DNA of 15,318 nt from Phyllobacteriaceae bacterium (GCA_024645155.1 JAHEGF010000003.1:14425-29742); one strand, 5' to 3'; positions 7,264 through 14,980 are shown, counted from the stretch's first letter. Program-made: numbers and translations. Notes: generated by a model from the letters alone, not told the origin.

Positions 7264-8360
7264 TCACCAGCCTTTTTCATCAGCGTGCCGGCTATGCCGG
7301 CGGGAAAGAAATAGACCAAGAGGATGAAGAGAACCCCGAGCCACAACAGCCAACGATCCGGTTCGAGCAAATGCGGCAACACCGGTATATCTGCCGTGGC
7401 GATGGCTCCAGCTTCCATCAGGTCTTTCAGGTAGAATTGCGCAAGGCTCATGACGGTCACACCGATCACCGCGCCGTGCATCGTTCCCATGCCGCCGATG
7501 ACGACCATCAGCAGGATGTCGATCATGATCGCAAAGGACAGCGTCGTGTCGGGGCCGGTATATTTGAGCCACGTCGCCCAGAGGATACCGGCCAGGGCGG
7601 CGATGACCGCGGCGATGACGAAGATCGCGGTGCGGTAGGCGACGACCCGGTAGCCGATGGCTTCGGCACGCAGCTCGTTTTCGCGAATGGCCTCGAGGAC
7701 TGTACCAAGCGGCGAAGCGACGATGCGCAGCATCGCAAAAAACAGTGCAAGACTCGACAGGAATACAAAATAATAGGCGGCGATCTTTCCGTTCATGCGC
7801 ACGTCGAAAACTGCCAACACCTTGCCGTCATCGCCGGTCATCAGTTTTGTTGCGGGCGAGAAAAGCTTCGGTGCACTGTAAACCAGGCCGTCTTCACCGC
7901 CGGTGAAATCCGACAATTGTGACGCCAGCACCATCATTACCGAAGCGGCGGCAAGAGTGACCATCGCGAAAAAAATCGCCTTTACCCTGAGCGACAGCAG
8001 CCCGATCGCGATTGCCAGAATGATGGCCGCGGCGACGCCGGCAGAGCCGCCGAGAAATACGGCATCCCAACCGGGACCCATCTGTTTGAGGGCAATCGCC
8101 GTGCCGTAGGCACCAAGGCCGAAAAACATCGTGTGGGCAAAAGAGACAATGCCGGTGTAGCCGATCAGGAGATCGTAGCTGGCAACCAGGGCAATGAAGA
8201 TGCAGATGCGCGCGGCGACCTGCTGGCTGCGGACATCGGGAAACAGGAATGGGGCAAACATCAGCGCGAGCCCGATTGCCGCGACGATGGCGTATACGGC
8301 AATGCGTCCGGTATTGAAGCGTTTTGCCGCCCGATGGGACGTTGCGGATGTATCGGTCAT
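7260..8360 (-). CDS. livM: LivM-type permease of a HAAT-family ABC transporter
   Basis: This is the second transmembrane subunit of a branched-chain-amino-acid-type ABC importer in the inner membrane. The 366-residue protein starts with a short polar cytosolic tail, then has about eight to ten hydrophobic segments. Family features include the segment YDLLIGYTGIVSFAHTMFFGLGAYG and, later, the loop EAIRENELRAEAIGY that contacts the ATPase. It starts 10 bp after the permease gene at 8371, with a GAGG ribosome site overlapping that stop, and its own stop overlaps the hydrolase start. The symbol marks the family position only. HAAT systems also carry aromatic acids, urea, amides and other compounds, so leucine transport should not be assumed. 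Confidence 0.93.
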   Translation of the reverse strand: MTDTSATSHRAAKRFNTGRIAVYAIVAAIGLALMFAPFLFPDVRSQQVAARICIFIALVASYDLLIGYTGIVSFAHTMFFGLGAYGTAIALKQMGPGWDAVFLGGSAGVAAAIILAIAIGLLSLRVKAIFFAMVTLAAASVMMVLASQLSDFTGGEDGLVYSAPKLFSPATKLMTGDDGKVLAVFDVRMNGKIAAYYFVFLSSLALFFAMLRIVASPLGTVLEAIRENELRAEAIGYRVVAYRTAIFVIAAVIAALAGILWATWLKYTGPDTTLSFAIMIDILLMVVIGGMGTMHGAVIGVTVMSLAQFYLKDLMEAGAIATADIPVLPHLLEPDRWLLWLGVLFILLVYFFPAGIAGTLMKKAGE

Positions 8361-8370
8361 CCAGGCGGCC

Positions 8371-9357
8371 TCATGGTTTTACCGCCGGGCGCAGGCCCCA
8401 TGGCCTCCACAACAGGATCGCCATCATCAGGACCATGTTGGATGCCAGTGACAGTTTCGGGAAGATGAAGGCTACATAGTTGCCGAGCAGTCCGACCAGC
8501 AGTGCGCCCAAGAGCGACCCTTCGATCGATCCGAGGCCGCCGATAATGACAACGATAAAGACGAGAATCATGATTTCGCCGCCGAGAGCCGGAGAAATCA
8601 GCCCCTGGTAGCCGGCCCACATCGCCCCGCCCATCGCTGCAAGCGCACTGCCGGTCATGAACACTGCTACAAACAGCCTGTCGACCTTGAAGCCCAGCGC
8701 CTCGACCATTTCGCGGTTCTCGACCCCGGCGCGGATCAACAGGCCGATCCTCGTGCGTTTCAGGGTGACATACAACGCGATATAGACGGCAAGCCCGAGC
8801 AGGAAGGCGAAGATGCGGTATATTTCGATGGAAACATCGCCGATGATCAGGGATCCGGACAGGATTTGCGGACGCGGCACGGCAACCGGATTGCCACCCC
8901 AGATCATCAAGATGAGCTGTTCGGCAACGATTAGCGCACCCATGGTGATCAGGATCTGGCGCAGGTGATCGCGGTAGACCGGCTTGATGATGACCTGTTC
9001 GAAGAACCATCCGGCCAGCAGCCCGAACAAGGCCGCAGCGGCAATAGCGGAAAAAATTGCTGCAAGGTTGAGGACAAACGAATCGGCCGAAACCCAGGCT
9101 GCCAAGGCTGCGAGTACGGTTGCCGCAATGAATGCACCGAATGAAATGAATGCGGAATGGCCGAAGTTCAGGACATCCATCAGGCCGAAAACGAGGCTCA
9201 ATCCCGAGGCCATCAGGAATATCATCATGCCCATGGCAAGGCCTGCAACCGTCAGCGTGACCCATGTCGGAAAGGACCCGACCAGCGGCAGTGCGATGAT
9301 CATCAGAATGACGGGAAGCGCGTTGACGCCGCCGAAGCGATTGACAAGATCCCTCAT
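8371..9357 (-). CDS. livH: LivH-type permease of a HAAT-family ABC transporter
   Basis: This is the first transmembrane subunit of the importer, 328 residues from the ATG at 9357. The diagnostic LivH segment ASGLSLVFGLMDVLNFGHSAFISFGA lies in the N-terminal third, and about eight hydrophobic segments follow. The conserved loop RAGVENREMVEALG is the probable coupling contact with the ATPases. A GTG one codon upstream (9360) could also serve as start. Either way the start overlaps the LivF-type stop. As with its partner, the symbol denotes the family and not the substrate. Confidence 0.93.
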   Translation of the reverse strand: MRDLVNRFGGVNALPVILMIIALPLVGSFPTWVTLTVAGLAMGMMIFLMASGLSLVFGLMDVLNFGHSAFISFGAFIAATVLAALAAWVSADSFVLNLAAIFSAIAAAALFGLLAGWFFEQVIIKPVYRDHLRQILITMGALIVAEQLILMIWGGNPVAVPRPQILSGSLIIGDVSIEIYRIFAFLLGLAVYIALYVTLKRTRIGLLIRAGVENREMVEALGFKVDRLFVAVFMTGSALAAMGGAMWAGYQGLISPALGGEIMILVFIVVIIGGLGSIEGSLLGALLVGLLGNYVAFIFPKLSLASNMVLMMAILLWRPWGLRPAVKP

Positions 9358-10076
9358 CACTGCAGCTCCATCGACAGGGAGAGCAGTTCGCCTTGCAGCT
9401 TCTCGTCGGCGGCAAGATCGGCCATCGCACCGTTGTGGACGATACGGCCGTCATCGACGACCGAAACGCCGCGTCCCAGCGATTTGGCAAACAGGAAATT
9501 CTGCTCCACGAGAAGGATGGTCGTTTCCCTGCCGATTTCCCTGAATGTCGCGATCATGTTGCCGATGATCGCCGGTGCAAGGCCCTTGGTCGGCTCATCA
9601 ATCAGGATCAACTGGCGCGGTTCGATAATGGCGCGCGAAATTGCCAGCATTTGTTTCTGTCCACCGGACAGCGCCCAGGCGGCCTTGTCCCAGAATTGTT
9701 CAATCGCCGGGAACAGGTCGAAGATGCGGTCAAGTCGGTCCTTGTCAAACCGGCCGGTCGCGGATGCCAGGCGAAGATTTTCCTCAACCGTCAAGCCACC
9801 GAATATACCCATGTTTTCCGGAACATAGGCAATGCCGAGCCGTGCAATGTCGGACGCATGAAGTGCCGAAATGTCATGGTGGCGGAAGACAATGGCACCC
9901 TTTCGGGCGCGCCACAGACCCATGATGGTGCGCAGCGTCGTCGTCTTGCCGGCACCATTGCGGCCAAGAAGCACATGAACGCCGCCTTCGGGAATGTCGA
10001 GCGAGACCCCGTGCAGGATATGGTACTGGGCGATGTCGGTGTGGACATCGTCGAGCCTGAGAATGGCACCGCTCAT
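9357..10076 (-). CDS. livF: LivF-type ATP-binding subunit of a HAAT-family ABC transporter
   Basis: This 239-residue cytoplasmic ATPase powers the importer together with the LivG-type subunit. It shows Walker A GRNGAGKTT (38-46), a canonical ABC signature LSGGQ (136-140), Walker B LILIDE (156-161) and the LivF-typical EPTKGLAP. Its ATG overlaps the upstream ATPase stop by ATGA. A strong GAGGAGG ribosome site lies about 4 bases upstream, inside the previous gene. All motifs are intact. It belongs to the five-part transporter encoded from 7260 to 12107. Confidence 0.95.
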   Translation of the reverse strand: MSGAILRLDDVHTDIAQYHILHGVSLDIPEGGVHVLLGRNGAGKTTTLRTIMGLWRARKGAIVFRHHDISALHASDIARLGIAYVPENMGIFGGLTVEENLRLASATGRFDKDRLDRIFDLFPAIEQFWDKAAWALSGGQKQMLAISRAIIEPRQLILIDEPTKGLAPAIIGNMIATFREIGRETTILLVEQNFLFAKSLGRGVSVVDDGRIVHNGAMADLAADEKLQGELLSLSMELQ

Positions 10077-10843
10077 GCCGCCTCCTCACCACCAACAGGC
10101 GTTCCAAGATAGATTTCACGCACGATCGGCATCGCCATAACCGTTTCGGGGTTTCCATCGGCAACCAGGGCGCCGTTGTGGAGAACAGCAATACGGTCGG
10201 CAAGCGCGCGCACGACATCCATCTTGTGCTCGACCAGCAGGATCGTTTTCGACTTGTCCTGCTTGATGGTCTCGATCAGTTCGAGGATGACCGGTGCCTC
10301 ATGCACCGACATGCCCGCCGTCGGTTCGTCGAACATGAAAATATCCGGTTCCATGGCGAGCAGCAGCGCGACTTCGAGCTTGCGCTGGTCGCCATGGGGC
10401 AGTGCCGCAGCCGGCAGCAGGGCGACCTTGTCGAGCCGGGTCGCCCGCAAATGCTCCATGGCTCTCTCTCCGAGATCGCTCCAGGCGGCAGCCCGTGAAA
10501 ATATGCGCGGGCCGACACCGCGCCTTGCCTGGACTGCAAGACGGGTGTTTTCGAGAACGGAAAGTTTCGGAAAAAGGTTGGTCAGCTGGAATGCCCGGCC
10601 GATGCCCGACTTTGCCCTCGCCGATGGCGATGTCGCCGTGATGTCGCGGCCGGCCTTGAGGATCGTGCCTTCGCTCGGGCGCAGCTGCCCGGAAACAAGG
10701 TTGAAAAACGTGGTCTTTCCGGCGCCGTTCGGTCCGACAATGACTGTCAGTTCGCCAGGCCTGAATGCGCAACTGACGTTGGCAACGGCGGCATGACCGC
10801 CAAAGCGGATCGTCAGGTTCCTGGTTTCTATTGACGGGTGCAT
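10073..10843 (-). CDS. livG: LivG-type ATP-binding subunit of a HAAT-family ABC transporter
   Basis: This 256-residue ATPase forms the second nucleotide-binding half of the importer. It shows Walker A GPNGAGKTT (37-45), Walker B IFMFDEP (168-174) followed by TAGMS, and an H-loop LLVEHKMD. The signature is LPHGD (148-152) followed by QRKLEVA, a variant of the more usual LSYGQ. The frame continues upstream to about 10954, but MHPSIETRNLTIRFGG matches the family N-terminus, so the ATG at 10843 is used. No strong ribosome site precedes it. It starts 55 bp after the binding-protein gene, and that gap holds a hairpin, so it is probably made at lower levels than the binding protein. Confidence 0.93.
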   Translation of the reverse strand: MHPSIETRNLTIRFGGHAAVANVSCAFRPGELTVIVGPNGAGKTTFFNLVSGQLRPSEGTILKAGRDITATSPSARAKSGIGRAFQLTNLFPKLSVLENTRLAVQARRGVGPRIFSRAAAWSDLGERAMEHLRATRLDKVALLPAAALPHGDQRKLEVALLLAMEPDIFMFDEPTAGMSVHEAPVILELIETIKQDKSKTILLVEHKMDVVRALADRIAVLHNGALVADGNPETVMAMPIVREIYLGTPVGGEEAA

Positions 10844-10863
10844 GGTTGGTGGCCGGCGCAAGT

Positions 10864-10885
10864 GAGCGCGGATTGTTCCGCGCTC
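10864..10885 (-). terminator. Hairpin between the binding-protein and ATPase genes (attenuator or 3'-end stabiliser)
   Basis: A perfect 8-bp inverted repeat, GAGCGCGG and CCGCGCTC, encloses a 6-base loop. It starts 13 bp past the binding-protein stop codon. No T-run follows on the minus strand, so it is probably not a full intrinsic terminator. In ABC import operons, structures at this place often protect the upstream mRNA or cause partial termination, giving excess binding protein over membrane parts. The structure is seen directly; the effect is inferred. Confidence 0.6.
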
Positions 10886-10898
10886 TCCTGCCGGACTT

Positions 10899-12107
10899 TT
10901 ACTGCTGGTTGTTACGGCCGATCGGGATATCCATCTCTTCGGCCTTGATTTCACGAACCAGTTCGGGAATCGCCCATTTCACCGCATCATCGACCTTGAT
11001 CTTGAAGTGATACATCGATTGCAGTGCCTGATGGTCTTCCGGACGGAAGGTCATCGTTCCCTTCGGGGTCTCCCAGCTCATGCCTTCCATGGTCGAAATC
11101 AGCGTATCTGTATCCCATTCGCCCGCTGTTTCCAGCGCCTTGACGATTGCCAGCGCAGCAGCCATGCCACCTGCGGTGAAGAAGTCGGGCGGTGAATTGA
11201 AGCGCTTGGTGTGTTCGGCCACCAGCCAGTCGTTGATCGGGTTCTTCGGGTTCTCATAGTAGTAATAGATCGCGCCTTCCATGCCGGGTACGCGCTTGTA
11301 GGTCGGCAGGACCGGCAGGATATGGCCGCCGGTCGAAATCTCGATGCCGAACCGCGACGGCTCCATGCCGGTCAGCGCTCCCATCGGATCGCCGGAGCCG
11401 GCGACATAGATGAGGATGACCTTGCGGCCTTCCTTGTCTTTCAGCGCGTTGAACAGGCGTTCGCCCACGGCCGTATAGTCCGTGGTCTTCAGCGGCACAT
11501 ATTCCTCGGCCTCGATCGTGGCGCCGGATCCTTCCAGCGCCTTCTTGAAGGCGGCAATGCCGTCCTTGCCGAACGCGTAGTCCTCGGCAAGCGTTGCAAC
11601 ATGCAGGTTGGCGTCCGGCTTGAGCGCCAGCGCCTGGGCCTGCATGTCCATCGACGAATTGCGCGACGTCTTGAACACATAGCGGTTGGAATCGGGTCCG
11701 GTCAGCGAATCGGCCACCGCCGGTTCGACGACGAGAATTTTCTGGTACTCGGCGGCGATCGGAAGCATGCCCTTTGTGACGCCCGAAGATGTTCCGCCGA
11801 CGGCAATGAGCACATCATCGTCACCATAGGCCTCTGCCAGCACGGCGCGGGCGACATCGGGTTTGAACTGCGTATCCTTCTTGATGATCTCGATCTTGCG
11901 GCCCTTCACCATGCCGGTGCCCTTGGTGGCGTACTCGATACCCATTTCAAATCCGGTCTGGGTCTGTTTCGAAAAAGCCTCGAAAGCGGAGCCCGACAGG
12001 CCGTGTACCAGTGCGATCTTGACCGGTTCGCCGTCCTGGGCGGTCGCGGAATATCCTGCGAACGCCAGTGTGGCGGCCATTGCCACCATGGCAAGTTGTT
12101 TGCGCAT
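10899..12107 (-). CDS. Periplasmic type I substrate-binding protein of a HAAT-family ABC transporter
   Basis: This binding protein captures the transporter's substrate in the periplasm. The 402-residue precursor has a Sec signal peptide (residues 1-23, MRKQLAMVAMAATLAFAG..., likely cleaved at ATA/QDG). The mature part has the Peripla_BP_6 (LivK-like) pattern: KIALVHGLSGS at the start, the segment GGTSSGVTKGMLPIAAEYQ, then FKTSRNSSMDMQ, and a late hinge FTAGGMAAALAIVKAL. The ATG at 12107 is preceded by GGGAG at ribosome-site distance; the longer open frame to 12143 does not improve the signal peptide. It is the first gene of the operon. Residues that bind the alpha-amino and carboxyl groups of leucine are not clearly recognisable to me. 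The substrate could be an aromatic or other carboxylic acid, but this is not established. Confidence 0.93.
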   Translation of the reverse strand: MRKQLAMVAMAATLAFAGYSATAQDGEPVKIALVHGLSGSAFEAFSKQTQTGFEMGIEYATKGTGMVKGRKIEIIKKDTQFKPDVARAVLAEAYGDDDVLIAVGGTSSGVTKGMLPIAAEYQKILVVEPAVADSLTGPDSNRYVFKTSRNSSMDMQAQALALKPDANLHVATLAEDYAFGKDGIAAFKKALEGSGATIEAEEYVPLKTTDYTAVGERLFNALKDKEGRKVILIYVAGSGDPMGALTGMEPSRFGIEISTGGHILPVLPTYKRVPGMEGAIYYYYENPKNPINDWLVAEHTKRFNSPPDFFTAGGMAAALAIVKALETAGEWDTDTLISTMEGMSWETPKGTMTFRPEDHQALQSMYHFKIKVDDAVKWAIPELVREIKAEEMDIPIGRNNQQ

Positions 12108-12160
12108 TGTCTGTTCTCCCATGCAAATGCCGTTCAGGCACAAATTCTGGTTATCGAAAA

Positions 12161-12190
12161 ACTATCACTCACTGGGCGCCTGATGCGCAA
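12161..12190 (-). promoter_or_regulatory. Candidate promoter of the transporter-hydrolase operon
   Basis: On the minus strand TTGCGC (12190-12185) and GATAGT (12166-12161) are separated by 18 bp. They match the -35 and -10 consensus at three and four of six positions. Transcription would start near 12154, giving a leader of about 47 nt before the binding-protein ATG. The 22-bp palindrome overlaps the outer edge of the -35 element, a fitting position for an activator. The elements are weak and the call is tentative. Confidence 0.35.
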
Positions 12191-12210
12191 TATCGTATAA
12201 ATACGGTATT
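12189..12210. promoter_or_regulatory. Near-perfect 22-bp palindrome, candidate operator in the divergent intergenic region
   Basis: The arms AATATCGTAT (12189-12198) and ATACGGTATT (12201-12210) are inverted repeats matching at 9 of 10 positions around a 2-bp AA centre. The palindrome ends directly at the ATG (12211) of the PAS-LuxR gene and overlaps the -35 region proposed for the opposite operon. Its length and symmetry suit a dimeric LuxR/NarL-type DNA-binding domain. A regulator bound here could act on both genes, for example activating the transporter operon while limiting its own expression. The repeat is seen directly; its role is inferred. Confidence 0.6.
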
Positions 12211-12774
12211 ATGGCTGTCACCATGCCCGAAGACCTGAACGCGATCGCTTTCGAATCTGCCCCGATTGGCATCGTAATGACCGAAAACCGCGTCATTCGT
12301 GCCTGCAATCCCGCTTTTGCGGAAATGTTCGGGTATGACCGTTGCGAACTGATCGACCGGTCATTTGCCATTTTGTACCCGACCGTCGAGGAATTTGTGC
12401 AGGTCCGCAATCTGGGCGTAGAGCCATTGCGCCAGACCGGGCGGTATTCGGACGAACGCATCATGGCAAAAAATGACGGCACGCTTTTCTGGTGCCGTGT
12501 GCGCGGCAGAACGCTGACGACGTCCGGCGATCCGCTTGCACGCGCCGTGTGGAGCTTCGCCGACCTTTCCTATGCGCGTACCGTGACCCAACTGACAAAA
12601 CGGGAACGCCAGATCGTCATGCATCTGGGCGAGGGCCGCACAAGCAAGGAGATTGCCCGGTTGCTGGCTATCTCCCACCGTACTGTCGAAGCCTACCGCG
12701 CCCGCCTTTTAAAAAAATACAAAGCCGGAAATGTTGCCGAACTACTGTCCCATCTCGGTGAAATGCCGGTTTGA
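12211..12774 (+). CDS. PAS-domain LuxR-type transcriptional regulator
   Basis: This 187-residue cytosolic regulator has an N-terminal PAS sensor domain (about residues 9-121, with FESAPIGIVMTENRVIRACNPAF and FGYDRCELIDRSF) and a C-terminal LuxR helix-turn-helix (128-182, LTKRERQIVMHLGEGRTSKEIA and ISHRTVEAYRARLLKKY). There is no receiver domain, kinase or membrane segment, so it is probably a one-component sensor of a small intracellular ligand. It is divergent from the transporter-hydrolase operon, which it likely controls. The start is uncertain: ATG at 12211 touches the palindrome, and a second in-frame ATG lies at 12223. Neither has a clear ribosome site. The PAS ligand is unknown. Confidence 0.9.
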   Translation: MAVTMPEDLNAIAFESAPIGIVMTENRVIRACNPAFAEMFGYDRCELIDRSFAILYPTVEEFVQVRNLGVEPLRQTGRYSDERIMAKNDGTLFWCRVRGRTLTTSGDPLARAVWSFADLSYARTVTQLTKRERQIVMHLGEGRTSKEIARLLAISHRTVEAYRARLLKKYKAGNVAELLSHLGEMPV

Positions 12775-12876
12775 TCCACCTTTATAAGGCTTGTACGGAA
12801 GGCTGATGGAATATGCAGCCCAAATAGTATATCTGTCTGACTATCTGGCGCGTTGATTGTAGAGATTGCGGTAGTA

Positions 12877-13620
12877 ATGAGTGACGTCAAAAAGACCCTG
12901 GAATATTTTGAACAAGCCAATTTCCCGGCAGTTTGCCAGGTGTGCAACGCCCGTGTCCACGGCATTTGTGGCGCACTAAAGATGCCGGAGCTTGTCCATC
13001 TCGGCCGATACACAAAGCAGCGCCACCTTCGCAAGGGTGAAGTCATCGCGTTCGATGAGGACGACGTCATCGAATATGCCAACATTGTCAGCGGTGTTGT
13101 CAAACTGACCAAGATTCTCGCCGACGGACGCCAGCAGATTGTCGGCGTCCAGTTTGCGCCGGAGTTTGTCGGGCGGCCTTTTTCCGATGCCGTCAAAATC
13201 ACGGCGGAAGCAGCCACCGATATCGAGATCTGCGTCTTTCCGAAAAAGGCGCTGGAATCCATGCTGGACGAGGCGCCGGACTTCGAGAGACGCCTGTTCG
13301 GCCAGACGCTTGTTCAACTGGACGAGGCCCGCGAGTGGATGGTGACGCTGGGCCGCAAGACCGCGTCGGAAAAAGTGGCGAGCTTCCTCCTGCTTTTGAC
13401 ACGTCACGTCGCCAAGCCGATTGCCGGCTCAAATGCAGTCCATTTCGAACTGCCGTTCACGCGGGCCGACATGGCAGATTTTCTCGGGCTGACGATCGAA
13501 ACCGTCAGCCGGCAGATGACCAAGCTCAGAAAAGCCCGCATCATAGAAATCGAAAACAGCCACCACATCACGATACCGCGTATTGCGGCGCTGGAAGGCG
13601 CAAGCGAAATCGAAACGTGA
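12877..13620 (+). CDS. fnrL: FnrL, oxygen-sensing CRP/FNR-family regulator with 4Fe-4S cluster ligands
   Basis: FnrL switches genes to anaerobic or microaerobic life when its oxygen-labile 4Fe-4S cluster is intact and the protein dimerises. The 247-residue protein has the N-terminal cysteine group Cys20, Cys23 and Cys31 (C-x2-C-x7-C, the alphaproteobacterial spacing). The fourth ligand is Cys119 in the cyclic-nucleotide-binding-like domain. The C-terminal helix-turn-helix has LGLTIETVSRQMTKL, whose E-x-x-S-R recognition residues read the TTGAT...ATCAA box. The ATG at 12877 gives the family N-terminus; an in-frame TTG at 12853 is less likely. No clear promoter or FNR box is seen in the 102 bp upstream. 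It ends 4 bp from the convergent hemN. The four cysteines argue against NnrR/Dnr or FixK lacking a cluster. Confidence 0.95.
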   Translation: MSDVKKTLEYFEQANFPAVCQVCNARVHGICGALKMPELVHLGRYTKQRHLRKGEVIAFDEDDVIEYANIVSGVVKLTKILADGRQQIVGVQFAPEFVGRPFSDAVKITAEAATDIEICVFPKKALESMLDEAPDFERRLFGQTLVQLDEAREWMVTLGRKTASEKVASFLLLLTRHVAKPIAGSNAVHFELPFTRADMADFLGLTIETVSRQMTKLRKARIIEIENSHHITIPRIAALEGASEIET

Positions 13621-13624
13621 TCGG

Positions 13625-14980
13625 TTAGAGCGCTGCCGAGTAGCGTGCTTCGCGCTTTTTCATGTAGGCGTCGAACCACGAGGCAACGGTACGGGCAAAC
13701 GGACGTGCGTCCACCGGTATCTCGAAACTGTCGCCTGAGATATGGCACAAGCCATCTGGGTCATTTTGCGCCGCGATTGCCGCCTCGCCCAGAACCGTTG
13801 CCGCCGCGTCCCCGTGGTGTTTGCGAAAGGCCTTCATATCGACCCGGAAGTCGCTCATCAGCCGTTCGATGAACGCACCGCGGATGATGTCATCCTCGCT
13901 CAGTTCCAGTCCGCGTCCGATGGGTAGCGCGCCTGACCTGACCGTTGCCATGTATTGGCCTGTCGCAGTGATATTCTGGACATAACCGAAGCGGGTTTTG
14001 CCAATGGATGAAGCGCCCAATCCGATCAGGGTTTCGCAGGGATCGTCAGTATAGCCCTGGAAATTGCGGTTGACGCGGCCGTCCAGCGCAGCTCGCGCCA
14101 GACTGTCCTGGGGACGGGCAAAATGATCAATGCCAATTTGCTGATAACCGGCTTCTTTGAGAATCGCCTCGGCGCGTCGCGCCTGGCGATATCGCTCACC
14201 GCTGTCGGGCAATGAACTTTCGTCAATCATCTGCTGGTGTTTTTTCATCCATGGCACATGTGCATAGCCAAAAAGGGCAATGCGGTCCGGTTGAAGCGAC
14301 ACAACATCGGCCATGGTGCGTTCGAGTGTAGTGAGCGTCTGATGGGGCAGGCCGTATAGCGCATCAATATTGAGCGAGTGGACGCCCATGGCGCGCAACC
14401 GGTTGGCGACATCGCGCGTATCCTCAAAAGACTGCGGCCTGTTGATTGCAGCCTGCACGGCCGGATCGAAATCCTGCACGCCGATACTGGCGCGGTTCAT
14501 ACCAAGGACGTTGAGCGCCTCGAACAGATCGGTCGTTGCATCCGACGGATCAATCTCGACGCTGATCTGGGCGTCGTCGCGGAACGTGAAGACATCTCCA
14601 AGGCGCTCGCGCAGCTCTTCCATGTCCCACGATTTCAACAGGGAGGGCGAACCGCCGCCAAGATGAAGCTGGCCGAGTTGCGGTTTGAAGCCAAGCGCCT
14701 CGCCGAGCAACGTCAATTCCTGCGACAGCACGCCAAGATAGGCGCGAACCGGTTCGTAGCGCGTGGTGTGTTTCGTGTGACAGCCGCAAAACCAGCACAG
14801 GCGGTCACAAAATGGAATGTGGATATAGACTGATACCGGATCGGTGCGGCTGATCTGGCGCAACCACGACAGATAGGTGCCAGCATCAACCGCATCACTG
14901 AAATGCGGTGCCGTCGGATAACTGGTGTAGCGCGGAACGGGTGCGCTGTATCTGGCGACCAGCGCGTATTTGTCGATCAT
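13625..14980 (-). CDS. hemN: HemN, oxygen-independent coproporphyrinogen III dehydrogenase (radical SAM)
   Basis: HemN decarboxylates coproporphyrinogen III to protoporphyrinogen IX without oxygen, using S-adenosylmethionine and a 4Fe-4S cluster in the cytoplasm. The 451-residue protein has normal family length. The radical SAM motif is Cys58, Cys62 and Cys65 (CDRLCWFC), with the extra HemN cysteine at 67. The N-terminal RYTSYPTAPHF and the glycine-rich LHLGGGSPSLL further support true HemN rather than HemW-like proteins. It keeps haem synthesis going for the nap cytochromes when oxygen is scarce. Its ATG overlaps the stop of the upstream hemerythrin-domain gene by ATGA. The promoter, and any FNR box, must lie beyond the window edge. 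Confidence 0.96.
   Translation of the reverse strand: MIDKYALVARYSAPVPRYTSYPTAPHFSDAVDAGTYLSWLRQISRTDPVSVYIHIPFCDRLCWFCGCHTKHTTRYEPVRAYLGVLSQELTLLGEALGFKPQLGQLHLGGGSPSLLKSWDMEELRERLGDVFTFRDDAQISVEIDPSDATTDLFEALNVLGMNRASIGVQDFDPAVQAAINRPQSFEDTRDVANRLRAMGVHSLNIDALYGLPHQTLTTLERTMADVVSLQPDRIALFGYAHVPWMKKHQQMIDESSLPDSGERYRQARRAEAILKEAGYQQIGIDHFARPQDSLARAALDGRVNRNFQGYTDDPCETLIGLGASSIGKTRFGYVQNITATGQYMATVRSGALPIGRGLELSEDDIIRGAFIERLMSDFRVDMKAFRKHHGDAAATVLGEAAIAAQNDPDGLCHISGDSFEIPVDARPFARTVASWFDAYMKKREARYSAAL

Noticed and set aside
8357..9490. Alternative minus-strand frame over the LivH-type gene (377 codons)
   Set aside because: Its translation is rich in Cys, Arg and His with no membrane segments. 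The other frame gives a textbook LivH permease.
11211..12200. Plus-strand open frame opposite the binding-protein gene (329 codons)
   Set aside because: The complementary strand encodes a clear signal peptide and Peripla_BP_6 protein. The antisense translation is His/Arg-rich without motifs.
12779..12789. CCTTTATAAGG as a terminator after the PAS-LuxR gene
   Set aside because: It is a 4-bp stem with a 3-base loop and no T-run, so it is not distinguishable from chance.
12825..12830. TAGTAT as a -10 element for fnrL
   Set aside because: No acceptable -35 element lies at 16-18 bp and no regulator box is evident. The 102-bp gap between the PAS-LuxR and fnrL genes otherwise shows nothing I can support.
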